Origin: Candidatus Adiutrix sp.
Lineage (GTDB): Bacteria > Desulfobacterota > Desulfarculia > Adiutricales > Adiutricaceae
DNA: 36,983 nt
Direction: 5' to 3'
NCBI GenBank assembly: GCA_031261565.1
Contig: JAISJK010000051.1
Span: forward strand, 1 to 36,983
A program made the translations under genes and the position numbers. The notes under the pieces are model-generated. The model was not told the DNA's origin, ran no database searches, and saw nothing but the letters and a program-made list of their open reading frames with translations. Below, in pieces: positions 9,147-19,549 of the stretch. Every line of letters begins with the position of its first letter. Position 1 is the first letter of the stretch.

Positions 9147-9593
9147 ATGGATCTGCACAGTCTCAGCCCTTTGCCGGGTTCCAAGAAAAAAGCCAAGCGG
9201 ATAGGCCGGGGTGAAGGCTCCGGCTGGGGCAAAACCTCCGGGCGCGGCCACAAGGGCCAGAAAGCCCGGAGCGGCGGCGGGGTTGGCCCCGGCTTTGAAG
9301 GCGGCCAGATGCCCCTGCAGCGCCGGTTGCCCAAGCGCGGCTTTAACAATCTTTTCAAAAAGACTTTCGCTCTGGTCAATATCGGTTCCCTCAAGTCCTT
9401 TGCGGCCGGCTCGACTATTGACGCCCAGGCCCTCCTGGCGGCCGGCTTGATCCGCAATGATCATTTGCCTTTAAAATTGCTGGCCAAGGGTGCCATTGAC
9501 CACGCTCTGACCATCAAGGTTCAGGCCGCCTCGGAAAAGGCCGTGGCCCTGGTGGCGGCGGCCGGCGGCTCGGTGGAAATTAATACCCTTTAA
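9147..9593 (+). CDS. rplO: Large ribosomal subunit protein uL15
   Basis: This 148-residue protein has the very basic, glycine-rich L15 N-terminus (GRGEGSGWGKTSGRGHKGQKAR) spread over residues 24-45 in segments, then GGQMPLQRRLPKRGF and a globular C-terminal half. L15 is a late 50S assembly protein. An AAGG and GGGA lie upstream of the ATG. secY begins 17 bp downstream, so L15 and SecY are probably cotranscribed. Confidence 0.96.
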   Translation: MDLHSLSPLPGSKKKAKRIGRGEGSGWGKTSGRGHKGQKARSGGGVGPGFEGGQMPLQRRLPKRGFNNLFKKTFALVNIGSLKSFAAGSTIDAQALLAAGLIRNDHLPLKLLAKGAIDHALTIKVQAASEKAVALVAAAGGSVEINTL

Positions 9594-9610
9594 TATTTAA
9601 GGAACCGAAA

Positions 9611-10960
9611 TTGGCACTAGGTGGATTTGAAAATATCGGCCGCTCGCCGGAGCTGAGGAAGCGCCTCTTATTCGTGCTGATTATGCTGGCCGTCTATCGG
9701 GTCGGTGTTCATATCCCCACCCCGGGGGTCAATACCGTGGCCTTGGCCGAATATTTCCGCCGCTTTCAGGGCACTCTCCTAGGTCTTTTCGATATGTTTT
9801 CCGGCCGGGCTCTGTCGCAGTTTTCAGTGGTGGCCCTGGGGATTATGCCCTATATTTCGGCCTCCATTATTGTGGAATTGCTGACCGTGGTCTGGCCCTA
9901 CCTCACCCGTCTCAAAAAAGAGGGCGGCCAGGAGGGCCGGCGGAAACTGACTCAATATTCCCGCTACGGCACGGTCGTGCTCTCCCTGTTTCAGGGTTAT
10001 CTCATCGCGGTGGGCCTGGAGCGAATGCAGTTGACCGGCGGAGTGGGGGGCGTTGTCCTTCATCCCGGTCTGCCGTTTCGCCTCCTGACCATGCTGACCC
10101 TGACGGCCGGGACGGCCTTTATCATGTGGATAGGCGAGCAGATCACCGAGCGCGGCATTGGCAATGGCATCTCTCTGATTATTTTCGCCGGTATTGTGGA
10201 GGGGCTGCCTGCGGCCACGGCCAGGACGGTCAGCCAGGTTTCTGGCGGAGAAATGTCGGCCTTTGCCGCCCTGTTCCTGTTGCTGGGTATGGTCGCCATT
10301 GTAGCGGCCGTGATTTTTTGCGAAAAGGCCCAGCGCCGAATTACCGTTCAGCATGCTCAGAGGATGGTTGGCCGCCGGCTGATGAAAGGCGGGTTGACCC
10401 ATTTGCCTTTGAAACTCAACCCGGCCGGGGTCATACCGCCTATTTTCGCCAGCTCGCTGATCATGTTCCCGGCCACCTTGTCTCAGTTTTGGGATCACGA
10501 ATTCTTCAAGGCCATGTCGACCTGGCTGTCCCCCGGCACCTGGCTCTATAATCTCTTATATGTGACCCTGATTATTTTCTTTTGTTATTTTTACACCGGG
10601 GTGACTTTTAACCCGGTGGATGTGGCTGAAAATATGAAAAAGCAGGGCGGCTTTATCCCCGGCATCCGGCCGGGGGTCAAAACCTCCGAGTTTATTGACC
10701 GAGTTTTGACTCGCATTGTTCTGTGGGGCGGAATTTATGTCTCGCTGATTTGTCTCCTGCCCACTTTTGTCAACCAATATTTCCATGCGGAATTTTATTT
10801 CGGAGGCACGGCTCTCCTCATTGTGGTGGGGGTGGCCATTGATACCTTGAGCCAGATTCAGAGCCACCTGATGAATGTGCAATATGATGCATTTCTGAAG
10901 CGTGGCACCCGCACTGCCGTCGACCCTGGTTTCGGAGGTTCCGGCCGTATTCGCCGCTGA
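9611..10960 (+). CDS. secY: Protein translocase subunit SecY
   Basis: This 449-residue integral membrane protein has about ten transmembrane helices and family motifs including RVGVHIPTPGV, GIMPYISASI, ERGIGNGISLIIFAGI and NPVDVAENMKKQGGFIPGIRPG. It forms the SecYEG channel for export and membrane insertion. The start is TTG at 9611, chosen because an AAGGAAC lies 7 nt upstream and the resulting N-terminus (GGFENIGRSPELRKRLLF) is normal for SecY. Length is typical. Confidence 0.97.
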   Translation: MALGGFENIGRSPELRKRLLFVLIMLAVYRVGVHIPTPGVNTVALAEYFRRFQGTLLGLFDMFSGRALSQFSVVALGIMPYISASIIVELLTVVWPYLTRLKKEGGQEGRRKLTQYSRYGTVVLSLFQGYLIAVGLERMQLTGGVGGVVLHPGLPFRLLTMLTLTAGTAFIMWIGEQITERGIGNGISLIIFAGIVEGLPAATARTVSQVSGGEMSAFAALFLLLGMVAIVAAVIFCEKAQRRITVQHAQRMVGRRLMKGGLTHLPLKLNPAGVIPPIFASSLIMFPATLSQFWDHEFFKAMSTWLSPGTWLYNLLYVTLIIFFCYFYTGVTFNPVDVAENMKKQGGFIPGIRPGVKTSEFIDRVLTRIVLWGGIYVSLICLLPTFVNQYFHAEFYFGGTALLIVVGVAIDTLSQIQSHLMNVQYDAFLKRGTRTAVDPGFGGSGRIRR

Positions 10961-10967
10961 CCGGCTC

Positions 10968-10996
10968 TTGACATCTGGTAGCGATTTGGGTAATAA
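10968..10996 (+). promoter_or_regulatory. Putative promoter of the adk-rpmJ-alpha operon
   Basis: A perfect TTGACA (10968-10973) lies 17 nt before TAATAA (10991-10996), immediately after the secY stop. This is the strongest promoter-like sequence in the ribosomal region and could drive adk through rplQ separately from upstream genes. Confidence 0.6.
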
Positions 10997-11027
10997 TAGA
11001 AAGTTAGCTTGAAAGGGGCGGCTGATA

Positions 11028-11672
11028 ATGATTATAATTCTGCTGGGCCCTCCTGGAGCCGGCAAAGGGACTCAGGCCGGGGCCATTGCTGAAAAATTCA
11101 ATATTCCTCATATTTCCACCGGCGATATTTTCCGGGCCAATCTGAAGGAGGGGACACCTCTGGGCCTGGAAGCCAAAAAGTATATGGATGCTGGCGCCCT
11201 GGTTCCGGATGACTTGGTGGTGCGCCTGGTGGCTGACCGTCTGACCGCCCCCGATGCCCGGCCAGGCGCGCTTTTAGATGGTTTCCCCCGAACCGAGGCT
11301 CAGGCCGGGGCTTTGAGCGAGTATTTACGCTCCAGTGGCCGTCAGGTTGATCATTGCGTCTGTCTGAATGTTCCTGACGAAGCTCTGGTGGCCCGGCTGT
11401 CCGGTCGCCGGATGTGCCGGTCTTGCGGGGCCAGCTACCATGTGGTCTATTCACCGCCTCCGGCCGAGGGCCGGTGCCGCTGTGGCGGCGATATTTACCA
11501 GCGCGATGACGATCTGGAATCCACTATTGTCAATCGCCTGAAAGTCTATCATGAGCAGACCAGCCCTCTGGTGGCCTGGTATGGCCAGGCCGGGCTTTTA
11601 CGGCCCATTGACGGCCAGGGGACGGTGGATGAAATCAAAAATAGAATATATGCGGCCTTGGGCCAAGGGTGA
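11028..11672 (+). CDS. adk: Adenylate kinase, lid with cysteine cluster
   Basis: This 214-residue protein has the P-loop [10 protein letters not shown] at residues 7-16, the NMP-binding STGD at 30-33 and DGFPRT at 84-89. It interconverts ATP, ADP and AMP in the cytoplasm. The lid carries C130, C133, C150 and C152, resembling the zinc-binding lid of many adenylate kinases, though the last pair is C-x-C rather than the common C-x2-C. The ATG follows GAAAGGGG. It sits between secY and rpmJ, where many bacteria have adk-map-infA. Confidence 0.97.
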   Translation: MIIILLGPPGAGKGTQAGAIAEKFNIPHISTGDIFRANLKEGTPLGLEAKKYMDAGALVPDDLVVRLVADRLTAPDARPGALLDGFPRTEAQAGALSEYLRSSGRQVDHCVCLNVPDEALVARLSGRRMCRSCGASYHVVYSPPPAEGRCRCGGDIYQRDDDLESTIVNRLKVYHEQTSPLVAWYGQAGLLRPIDGQGTVDEIKNRIYAALGQG

Positions 11673-11677
11673 GTGCT

Positions 11678-11791
11678 ATGAAAGTCCGTTCATCGGTTAA
11701 GAAAATGTGCATGAAATGTAAAATTATCCGCCGTTTTGGTCAGGTTCGGGTTATTTGCCAGAATCCCAAGCACAAACAGCGCCAGGGCTGA
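11678..11791 (+). CDS. rpmJ: Large ribosomal subunit protein bL36, zinc form
   Basis: This 37-residue protein ([19 protein letters not shown]..., ending KHKQRQG) has the zinc ligands C11, C14, C27 and H32 of the zinc-binding L36 form. It starts at ATG 11678, 5 bp after the adk stop, and ends with TGA at 11789-11791. L36 is a tiny 50S component normally found upstream of rpsM, as here. Confidence 0.97.
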   Translation: MKVRSSVKKMCMKCKIIRRFGQVRVICQNPKHKQRQG

Positions 11792-11846
11792 GCTCCGGCG
11801 GTTTGGTCAGGCGATGATTTCTTTTTTATCAATAGGAGGATGACAG

Positions 11847-12218
11847 GTGCCCAGGATCTCCGGCATTGACTTGCCCCGTCAGAAGCGCATTGAGATTGCT
11901 CTGACCTATATTTATGGTATCGGCCGCCCCGGCGCGCAGACTATTCTGACCAAGGCCGGTGTTGATTTCGGCGTCAAAGCCGATAACCTGACCGATGATG
12001 AAGTTGCCCGTATTCGCCGGGTCATTGACGCTGAGTTTAAGGTGGAGGGCGATCTGCGGCGCGATGTGACTATGAATATCAAGCGTCTGATGGATCTGGG
12101 CTGCTATCGCGGCCTTCGCCACCGGCGCGGCCTCCCGGCCCGGGGCCAGCGCACTCATACCAACGCCCGCACCCGCAAAGGGCCGCGCCGTTCGGTGGTC
12201 GGCAAGAAGAAGAAATAA
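11847..12218 (+). CDS. rpsM: Small ribosomal subunit protein uS13
   Basis: This 123-residue protein shows the S13 motifs [24 protein letters not shown] and [24 protein letters not shown] (given here in pieces of a continuous match), ending in a basic tail. S13 lies in the 30S head, bridging to the 50S and contacting P-site tRNA. The start is GTG at 11847 with AGGAGG 8 nt upstream. Confidence 0.97.
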   Translation: MPRISGIDLPRQKRIEIALTYIYGIGRPGAQTILTKAGVDFGVKADNLTDDEVARIRRVIDAEFKVEGDLRRDVTMNIKRLMDLGCYRGLRHRRGLPARGQRTHTNARTRKGPRRSVVGKKKK

Positions 12219-12278
12219 CGCCGGTCAGTCTTTATTTAATAACCATATCCCAGCATTATTTCGGGAAAGGGTAGCCAA

Positions 12279-12677
12279 ATGTCCGCCAATAAACCAGTCC
12301 GCAAGTCACGCAAGAAAAAAGAAAAGAAAATTGTGCCGGTGGGCGTAGCCCACATTCAGGCGACGTTCAACAATACGATAGTGACCATAACCGACCCCCG
12401 CGGCAACGCGATTGCCTGGTCCAGCGCCGGGGTGCAGGGTTTCAAGGGTTCCCGCAAATCAACCCCCTATGCCGCCCAGACCGCCGTGGAAGACGCGGCC
12501 AAAAAAGCCATGGAACATGGTATGCGCACAGTTGAGGTTTATATCAAAGGCCCCGGCAGCGGCCGGGAATCGGCTCTGCGCGGCCTCCAGTCGGCTGGCT
12601 TCAATGTGACTCTCATCCGGGATGTGACGCCGGTGCCCCATAACGGCTGCCGTCCGCCCAAGCGCCGCCGCGTCTGA
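12279..12677 (+). CDS. rpsK: Small ribosomal subunit protein uS11
   Basis: This 132-residue protein begins with a lysine-rich tail, then [21 protein letters not shown] and the C-terminal [20 protein letters not shown]11 lies on the 30S platform near the mRNA exit. GAAAGGGT precedes the ATG. The next gene is rpoA; rpsD (uS4), which usually lies between them, is not present. Confidence 0.97.
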   Translation: MSANKPVRKSRKKKEKKIVPVGVAHIQATFNNTIVTITDPRGNAIAWSSAGVQGFKGSRKSTPYAAQTAVEDAAKKAMEHGMRTVEVYIKGPGSGRESALRGLQSAGFNVTLIRDVTPVPHNGCRPPKRRRV

Positions 12678-12769
12678 TTTAGTCCGCTTTAGTCCGCGAT
12701 CAAATCAAAATCCGCTGGCCGCCTGGCCAAAGTGGCCAAGACAACCTGGAGTGGTTCCTGGGAGAGGTT

Positions 12770-13771
12770 ATGGATAAAAACTGGAAAGACCTGATTAAGC
12801 CTAAAAAAGTTGAAGTTGAATCATATGACCGTAACGCCAATTACGGCAAATTTGTCTGCGAGCCTCTGGAGCGCGGCTTTGGCCTGACTTTGGGCAACGC
12901 CCTGCGCCGGATACTCCTGTCCTCCCTTCAGGGGGCTTCCATAGTTTCGGTCAAGATTGAAGGCGTCCTCCACGAGTTGACGACCATGCCCGGGGTGCTG
13001 GAAGATGTCTCGGATGTCATCTTAAACTTAAAGGAAGTCCGTTTAAAACTGCACTCCGGTCACCCTAAGGTGGTGCGGATTGAGGCGAACGGCCCCCATA
13101 AGGTGACGGCCGCTGACATCATCACCGACGGACAGGTCGATGTGTTGAATAAAGACAAGCATATCGCCACTTTGGCCCGGGGCGGCTCCCTGAAGATGGA
13201 AATGAGCGTGGCTTTGGGCAAAGGCTATGTGCCAGCCGAAAAAAGCCCCACCGATGAGCAGATCATTGGAGAAATCCCTATTGACGGGCTTTTTTCGCCC
13301 ATCCGCAAGGTCAATTTTCTGGTGACCAATGCCCGGCTTGGCGACCGGACTGATTATGACAAACTGACTTTGGAAATCTGGACTGACGGCAGTATTACGC
13401 CGCAGGATGCGGTGGCCTATTCGGCCAAGATTCTCAAAGACCAGTTAACCATTTTTATTAATTTTGAAGAGGGGGAGGTGTTGCCGGTCTCACCCGACGA
13501 GCCGCACCGGGCTACCCCTCTCCCCGACAACCTCAACCGCACCGTTGATGAGTTGGAATTGTCGGTTCGTTCAGCCAACTGTCTGAAAAACGCCAATATC
13601 TTTTATATTGGCGAGCTTGTGCAGCGCTCGGAATCGGAAATGTTGCGCACCAAGAATTTTGGGCGTAAATCTCTTAATGAAATCAAGGAAGTGCTCACGG
13701 AAATGGGCCTTTCCCTGGGGATGAAAGTCGAGGGTTTTGTGGCCCCGGCGCCTCCAGTCAAGAAGGAATAG
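12770..13771 (+). CDS. rpoA: DNA-directed RNA polymerase alpha subunit
   Basis: This 333-residue protein has the alpha N-terminal dimerisation domain ([18 protein letters not shown] around residues 36-53), a linker rich in Pro and Asp, and the C-terminal domain with helix-hairpin-helix residues [18 protein letters not shown] and [18 protein letters not shown]. The N-domain nucleates core polymerase; the C-domain contacts UP elements and activators. Length is typical. GGAGAGG lies just before the ATG. Confidence 0.98.
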   Translation: MDKNWKDLIKPKKVEVESYDRNANYGKFVCEPLERGFGLTLGNALRRILLSSLQGASIVSVKIEGVLHELTTMPGVLEDVSDVILNLKEVRLKLHSGHPKVVRIEANGPHKVTAADIITDGQVDVLNKDKHIATLARGGSLKMEMSVALGKGYVPAEKSPTDEQIIGEIPIDGLFSPIRKVNFLVTNARLGDRTDYDKLTLEIWTDGSITPQDAVAYSAKILKDQLTIFINFEEGEVLPVSPDEPHRATPLPDNLNRTVDELELSVRSANCLKNANIFYIGELVQRSESEMLRTKNFGRKSLNEIKEVLTEMGLSLGMKVEGFVAPAPPVKKE

Positions 13772-13775
13772 GGTT

Positions 13776-14297
13776 ATGAGACACCGCAAATCTAATGTTA
13801 AGCTGGGCCGAACCGCCAGTCACCGCAACGCCATGTTGCGCAACATGGTCACCAGCTTGTTTGAATACGGCCGTATCTCCACCACCATCTCCAAAGCCAA
13901 GGCTCTCCGACCCCTGGCCGATAAAATGATTGGCCTGGCTAAAAACGGCAAAAGCGATCTGGCCTCTTTCCGCCAGGCGGCTTCGGTCATTACCAAGCGT
14001 CAGGTGCTGGATCGGATATTTGAGGAGGCCTGCACCCGTTTCAACGACCGCCCCTGCGGCTACACGGTCATGGTCAAGAATGGTCTTCGAAAAGGCGATG
14101 CCGCCACTATGGTCATTCTGGAACTGTCCCGTTCCGGCCAGGACAAGGCCCGCACCGGCGGCGGCGCGGTGGCCAAAAAAATCAGGCCCTCTGCCGGCGA
14201 CAGGGCCAGGCGCGTGGCTCAGTCCGCTAAAAAAAGTGACGATCCAGCTCCGGCGGAAACGGCTCCGGCGGAAACGCCCCCTGTGGAGCAAAACTGA
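13776..14297 (+). CDS. rplQ: Large ribosomal subunit protein bL17 with acidic, Ala/Pro-rich tail
   Basis: L17 starts at the ATG at 13776 (MRHRKSNVKLGRTASHRNAMLRNM), behind GGAATAGGG and 4 bp after rpoA. The open frame reaches further upstream only inside rpoA. Residues 1-125 are a normal L17 core. The remaining roughly 45 residues, with repeated APAET units and a PPVEQN end, form a low-complexity extension not needed for the fold. The product is 173 residues. Confidence 0.96.
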   Translation: MRHRKSNVKLGRTASHRNAMLRNMVTSLFEYGRISTTISKAKALRPLADKMIGLAKNGKSDLASFRQAASVITKRQVLDRIFEEACTRFNDRPCGYTVMVKNGLRKGDAATMVILELSRSGQDKARTGGGAVAKKIRPSAGDRARRVAQSAKKSDDPAPAETAPAETPPVEQN

Positions 14298-14335
14298 TTG
14301 CCTGACCGCGCCCGGCCGAGAGCCGGCCGCTACTG

Positions 14336-14372
14336 ACGCCGCTCGAAAAATTTCTGGCGGCGTTGTTTTTTA
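14336..14372 (+). terminator. Rho-independent terminator of the ribosomal operon
   Basis: ACGCCGC (14336-14342) pairs with GCGGCGT (14357-14363), and an inner GAAA/TTTC pairing extends the hairpin. It is followed by a T-rich run (TGTTTTTTAT). It lies 39 bp after rplQ, ahead of the mreB promoter. Confidence 0.8.
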
Positions 14373-14381
14373 TAAATCAGG

Positions 14382-14410
14382 TTGCAAGCTGGCTCCGGTC
14401 AGGGTATAGT
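14382..14410 (+). promoter_or_regulatory. Putative promoter of the mreBCD-mrdA operon
   Basis: TTGCAA (14382-14387) and TATAGT (14405-14410) are separated by 17 nt. The pair lies just after the rplQ terminator and about 52 nt before the mreB ATG. Confidence 0.6.
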
Positions 14411-14456
14411 AATCGTTTAACGGTTGCATTCAACTGATGATGGCCCGCCGGAATGA

Positions 14457-15500
<1,044 letters not shown>

Positions 15501-15506
15501 ACAATC

Positions 15507-16412
15507 ATGTTTGAACGCCTTAAATGGTTATTGCCGGCCCTGACTCTATTTCTGGCCTTGGCTATCCTGTCATCTTCCAGCCGCCAGGCCGGGCGGGCCG
15601 GTGCCCCGACTTCCCTGATTCTGGAGGTTGTGGGGCCGGTGGAGCGGCTGTTGATGGGGACCGCCCGGCAGGTGGGCGATTTCTGGAGCGAGTATCTGGC
15701 CCTGTTGGGGCTCAGGGAAGAAAATACAGCTCTGCGCCAGATGGTTGACCGGCAACGACAGCAACTGACCTCTCTGGGCGAGTATAAAGCCGCCAGCGAG
15801 CGACTGACGGGTCTCCTCGGTTTGCGCGAGGCCTACCCCCATCTGGTGATGAAACCGGCCTATGTTTTGGCCTGGGATCCCGGCCCCTGGTTCCGATCCA
15901 TCATTATCAGCGTCGGCTCCCGGGACGGAGTGGTGGTTGAGCAGGCCGTGATTCATGATCGGGGCGTGGTCGGCCGGGTGGTGGAGGTTATGCCCAACTA
16001 CGCCCGGGTGCTCCTGGCCACGGACTATAACAGCTCCATTGACGCCTTTATTCAGCGAACCAGGGCGGTGGGCCTGGTGGCCGGACAGGGGGCCAGACCT
16101 ATGCGGCTCAATTATATGCGCAAGGACGAGGACGCCCGCCCGGGCGATCTGGTCATCACTTCCGGCCTGGATGGCTTCTTTCCGCGAGGGTTGGCCCTGG
16201 GGGTGGTCAGCCGGGTCAATCGCGAGAGCGCCGATATGTTCGCGGTGGTGGAAGTGGCTCCGCAAGTGACTTTCGATCGCCTGGAGGAAGTCATGGTGGT
16301 CATCAACCAGGGCCCGCCGGTCGACTGGCTGTCCGGAGGGTCAACGCCCCGGCCGCTCCTGGAGGATGCCGAGGAGGCCCGGCGCCAGGCCGAGGAAAGA
16401 TCACCGGACTAA
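15507..16412 (+). CDS. mreC: Rod-shape determining protein MreC
   Basis: This 301-residue protein has one N-terminal membrane helix (around residues 6-24), a coiled-coil region near residues 65-105 (LREENTALRQMVDRQRQQL) and the periplasmic beta domains with VIHDRGVVGRVVEVMP and GDLVITSGLDGFFPRGLALG, characteristic of MreC. It links MreB and MreD to PBP2 in the elongasome. No strong ribosome binding site is seen, so translation probably follows from mreB. Confidence 0.95.
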   Translation: MFERLKWLLPALTLFLALAILSSSSRQAGRAGAPTSLILEVVGPVERLLMGTARQVGDFWSEYLALLGLREENTALRQMVDRQRQQLTSLGEYKAASERLTGLLGLREAYPHLVMKPAYVLAWDPGPWFRSIIISVGSRDGVVVEQAVIHDRGVVGRVVEVMPNYARVLLATDYNSSIDAFIQRTRAVGLVAGQGARPMRLNYMRKDEDARPGDLVITSGLDGFFPRGLALGVVSRVNRESADMFAVVEVAPQVTFDRLEEVMVVINQGPPVDWLSGGSTPRPLLEDAEEARRQAEERSPD

Positions 16413-16414
16413 AT

Positions 16415-16948
16415 ATGGCCACTTTCCCCTCCTATGCGGCCCGGCAATTCGGGTCGGGTGATTTTCTTAAAGTTTTGCTCTGCGGCCTGTTGCTCCTGCC
16501 GGTGCAGGGCGCGCTGGCGGCCACCATCGGCCGGCCGGGTTACGGGCCGGAGTGGATGATAGTGCTGACCGTGTATGTGGCCCTGAGAAGCGAATTGTGG
16601 GTGACGGTTTTGGCCGCTCTGGCTCTGGGTGCCGGCCGCGACACTCTGAGCGGTTTTATGACCGGCCTGTGGCCGCTGACCTTGATCATGCTGGCCTGGC
16701 TGTTTCACCCCTCCCGATCCCGCCTTGATTTCTTTCACCCGCTGGCTTTGATCCCGCTGATTTTTATGCTGACCCTGGGCAGTTATATTTTGATCATGAC
16801 GCCTGTCATGGCCATTTTAGGCTGGCCGGGCAATCAATACAACCCGGTGCCCTTTTTCCTGATCTCCTCCCTGGCCACGGCCCTGACGGCCCCGCCTGTC
16901 TTTGCCTTGCTCAACCTGATGACGGTTGCGAAAGACCCTGGCCGATGA
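16415..16948 (+). CDS. mreD: Probable rod-shape determining protein MreD
   Basis: This 177-residue hydrophobic protein has about five membrane helices. It contains the GRDTLSGFMTGLWPL segment, comparable to the conserved Gly-Asp region of MreD. MreD sequences diverge strongly, so the assignment rests mainly on size, topology and position between mreC and mrdA. It starts 2 bp after mreC and overlaps mrdA by 4 nt (ATGA). Confidence 0.85.
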   Translation: MATFPSYAARQFGSGDFLKVLLCGLLLLPVQGALAATIGRPGYGPEWMIVLTVYVALRSELWVTVLAALALGAGRDTLSGFMTGLWPLTLIMLAWLFHPSRSRLDFFHPLALIPLIFMLTLGSYILIMTPVMAILGWPGNQYNPVPFFLISSLATALTAPPVFALLNLMTVAKDPGR

Positions 16949-18924
16949 TCAGCAGCCAGACGCCTCTGGCCGACCAACACGGCAAATCCGGCCGCCATTA
17001 CTACCTGATGTTTTGGGGGATGATTTTCTTTTTCATTATTCTGGGCCTCCGGCTGTGGTATCTCCAGATTATCAAGGGCGAGGAACTCCGGCGCCGGAGC
17101 GAATCAAACCGCACGGAAATGGTGGAGATGAACTCCGTGCGAGGGCTGGTGCAGGATCGCCACGGGCTGGTGCTCCTGGATAACCGGGCCAGTTTTGACC
17201 TCTGCCTCAAAAAATCGGAAGTGAAAGATGTCCCGGCCCTCCTGGCCGAGCTGGCCCACCTGACCGGCCGCTCAGACGCGGAGCTGGCTGCGCGCTATGA
17301 GGCCCTGCCCCCCTCCCGCCAGGCTGTCTCGGTTTTGATTCGCGGCTTGACCCGGGAACAACTGGTGGCTGTGGAGAGCCGGCGCTGGCGTCTGCCGGGG
17401 GTCAGTATTCAGGTTTCCACCGCCAGGGCGCCCCTGTCTGATGTCCTGGCTTCCCATGTTCTGGGCTACATGGGCCAGATCGGCAAGAGGCAGCTGGAGA
17501 GCGAGCGCCAGCGGATTGAGGACACCCTGCGGGATCTCAACCGGGAGGGCGAAAAAATAGACGAGACCGTGATCAAGACCGTGGAAACTGACCTGAAGCC
17601 TCACCGGCCCGGCGACTTGGTGGGTCAGAGCGGCGTGGAACAGAGTATGGAGTGGTATCTGCAGGGCCGCCGGGGCACAGCCCGGCGGGAGGTGGATTCC
17701 CGGGGGCGGATTTTACGGGAAACGGTGGTGACCCGGCCCGGGCCGGGCTACAATATTCGCCTGACCCTGGACAGCCGCCTTCAGGCTCTGGCCCAGTCTC
17801 TGCTGGCCGGGAGGGCCGGGTCGATCGTGATGATGGATCCGCGCAACTTTGAGATTCTGGCTATGGCCTCCAGCCCCACTTTCAGTCTCAATGATTTTGT
17901 GGAGGGCATCAGCAGCGAGCGCTGGAAATCGCTCCAGAACGATCCTTTCCTGCCCATGACCAACCGGGCCGTGGCCGGGCAGTATTCACCGGGCTCGACC
18001 TTCAAGATGGTCGTGGCCCTGGCCGCCCTGGCCGACGGCCTCATCACCCCGGAGACCATCTTTCACTGCCGGGGCAGCCTGAAACTGGGCGACCGCGTCT
18101 TTAACTGCCACAACAAATACGGCCACGGGGCGGTGAACCTGCGGCAATCCCTGAAAGTGTCCTGCGACGTCTATTATTATGAAGTCGGCCGCAAGATCGG
18201 GGCTGACCGCCTGGCCCAGTTGGCCCGCGATTTTTTTGGCCTGGGCCGCAAAACAGGGGTTGATCTGCCGGCCGAGCAGACCGGCCTGATGCCCGACAGC
18301 GACTGGCTCAAGAGGCGGTATCAGAAGAGATGGTCAACCGGGGATACCCTGCCCATGGCCATTGGCCAGGGCTATCTGACCACCACGCCTCTTCAGGTGG
18401 CGCAGTTTACGGCCGTGGTGGCCAATGGCGGCCTCCTCTACCGGCCCCATCTGGTCAAAGAAGTTCTGGATGTGAATGGGGCGGTGGTCAAGAGCTTTGA
18501 GCCGGAGCTGGTTTCCAAAATAAAAGTGGCCCCGGCCTATCTGGAAGTGGTCAAGCAGGGGTTGGCGGCGGTGGTGGGCGAGGCCGGCGGATCAGGCTGG
18601 CGGGCGGCCCTGCCGGGCGTCAAGGTTTCCGGGAAAACCGGAACGACCCAGGTGGTCAGCCTGAAGAGATTTCAGAGTTACGCCAAGGGGAAAGTCCCCT
18701 ATAAAGATCGCGACCACGCCTGGTTTACCGGCTACGCCCCCTCGGATCGGCCTGAGGTGGCGGTGACCGTGCTTCTGGAAAACACCGGCGGCGGCGGCAC
18801 TTTTTCCGCGCCCCTGGCCCGTCAGATGATGGCCGCCTATTTTGACCCCGCCATTGTGGCCGAAACGCTGCCCCCGCCGCAGGAACAGCCTGATGAGGCT
18901 GAAGAGCCTCCTTTACTTCCCTAA
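16945..18924 (+). CDS. mrdA: Peptidoglycan transpeptidase PBP2
   Basis: This 659-residue class B penicillin-binding protein has one N-terminal membrane helix (about residues 20-40), the dimerisation domain and a transpeptidase domain. The catalytic motifs are S351-T-F-K354, S406-C-D and K564-T-G. PBP2 cross-links lateral-wall peptidoglycan in the elongasome. The adjacent partner glycosyltransferase rodA, which often follows, is not present: the stop codon overlaps the end of thiE on the other strand by 4 bp. A short acidic, proline-rich tail ends the protein. Confidence 0.96.
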   Translation: MISSQTPLADQHGKSGRHYYLMFWGMIFFFIILGLRLWYLQIIKGEELRRRSESNRTEMVEMNSVRGLVQDRHGLVLLDNRASFDLCLKKSEVKDVPALLAELAHLTGRSDAELAARYEALPPSRQAVSVLIRGLTREQLVAVESRRWRLPGVSIQVSTARAPLSDVLASHVLGYMGQIGKRQLESERQRIEDTLRDLNREGEKIDETVIKTVETDLKPHRPGDLVGQSGVEQSMEWYLQGRRGTARREVDSRGRILRETVVTRPGPGYNIRLTLDSRLQALAQSLLAGRAGSIVMMDPRNFEILAMASSPTFSLNDFVEGISSERWKSLQNDPFLPMTNRAVAGQYSPGSTFKMVVALAALADGLITPETIFHCRGSLKLGDRVFNCHNKYGHGAVNLRQSLKVSCDVYYYEVGRKIGADRLAQLARDFFGLGRKTGVDLPAEQTGLMPDSDWLKRRYQKRWSTGDTLPMAIGQGYLTTTPLQVAQFTAVVANGGLLYRPHLVKEVLDVNGAVVKSFEPELVSKIKVAPAYLEVVKQGLAAVVGEAGGSGWRAALPGVKVSGKTGTTQVVSLKRFQSYAKGKVPYKDRDHAWFTGYAPSDRPEVAVTVLLENTGGGGTFSAPLARQMMAAYFDPAIVAETLPPPQEQPDEAEEPPLLP

Positions 18925-19544
18925 CTTGCCGCCAGAAGGTCGGCGGCGGCCAGAGCCGGATCCTCGGCCTGGGTCAGAGCCGAGATGACGGCCAGGCCGG
19001 TGAATCCCAGGGCCCAGACTTCGGGCGCCCGGGCTGCGGTCAGCCCGCCGATGGCCACAGTGGGGGCGCCCAGGGCCAGGATGGCCAGGATGTCCTCCGG
19101 GTTGATGACCACAGCGTCGTCTTTACTGCCGGTGGGAAACATGGACCCCACCCCTAAATAGTCGGCGCCGGCGGCCAGGGCGGCCCGGGCCTGGGCCGCA
19201 TTGCCCACGGAAACGCCCAGAATTTTATTGCGGGGCAACAGCCCGGCGGCGGCCGCCGCCGGGAGGTCGTTCCGGCCCAGGTGCAGGCCGTCGGCCTCGG
19301 CGGCCAGGGCGATGTCGAGGCGGTCATTAATAATCAGGAGCCGGCCCCGGGCCCGGCACAGGTCGCGCATCGCCAGAGCTTCTTCATAGTACTCCCGGTC
19401 GGTAATATTTTTCTCCCGCAACTGCAGGGCTGTGGCCCCGCCCTCACCTGATTTATCGGCCAATTCGGCCAGGCTCCGGGGGGCGGCCTCCCGGCGGCCG
19501 GTAACCAGCGTCAGTCTGAGGAGGCGAGCCAGGATCTGGTTCAT
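18921..19544 (-). CDS. thiE: Thiamine-phosphate synthase
   Basis: This 207-residue TIM-barrel protein has the ThiE motifs LQLREKN (pyrophosphate side), INDRLDIALAAEADGLHLG, GADYLGVGSMFPTGSK and VAIGGLTA. It joins HMP pyrophosphate and the thiazole phosphate to give thiamine phosphate. Length is typical. Its ATG lies 5 bp after the thiD stop, so thiD and thiE form one transcript. The end overlaps mrdA by 4 bp, leaving no room for a terminator between the convergent operons. Confidence 0.95.
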   Translation of the reverse strand: MNQILARLLRLTLVTGRREAAPRSLAELADKSGEGGATALQLREKNITDREYYEEALAMRDLCRARGRLLIINDRLDIALAAEADGLHLGRNDLPAAAAAGLLPRNKILGVSVGNAAQARAALAAGADYLGVGSMFPTGSKDDAVVINPEDILAILALGAPTVAIGGLTAARAPEVWALGFTGLAVISALTQAEDPALAAADLLAAS

Positions 19545-19549
19545 ATCTT

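Noticed and set aside
12678-12769. Remnant of rpsD between rpsK and rpoA
   Set aside because: The 92-bp gap has no frame resembling uS4.
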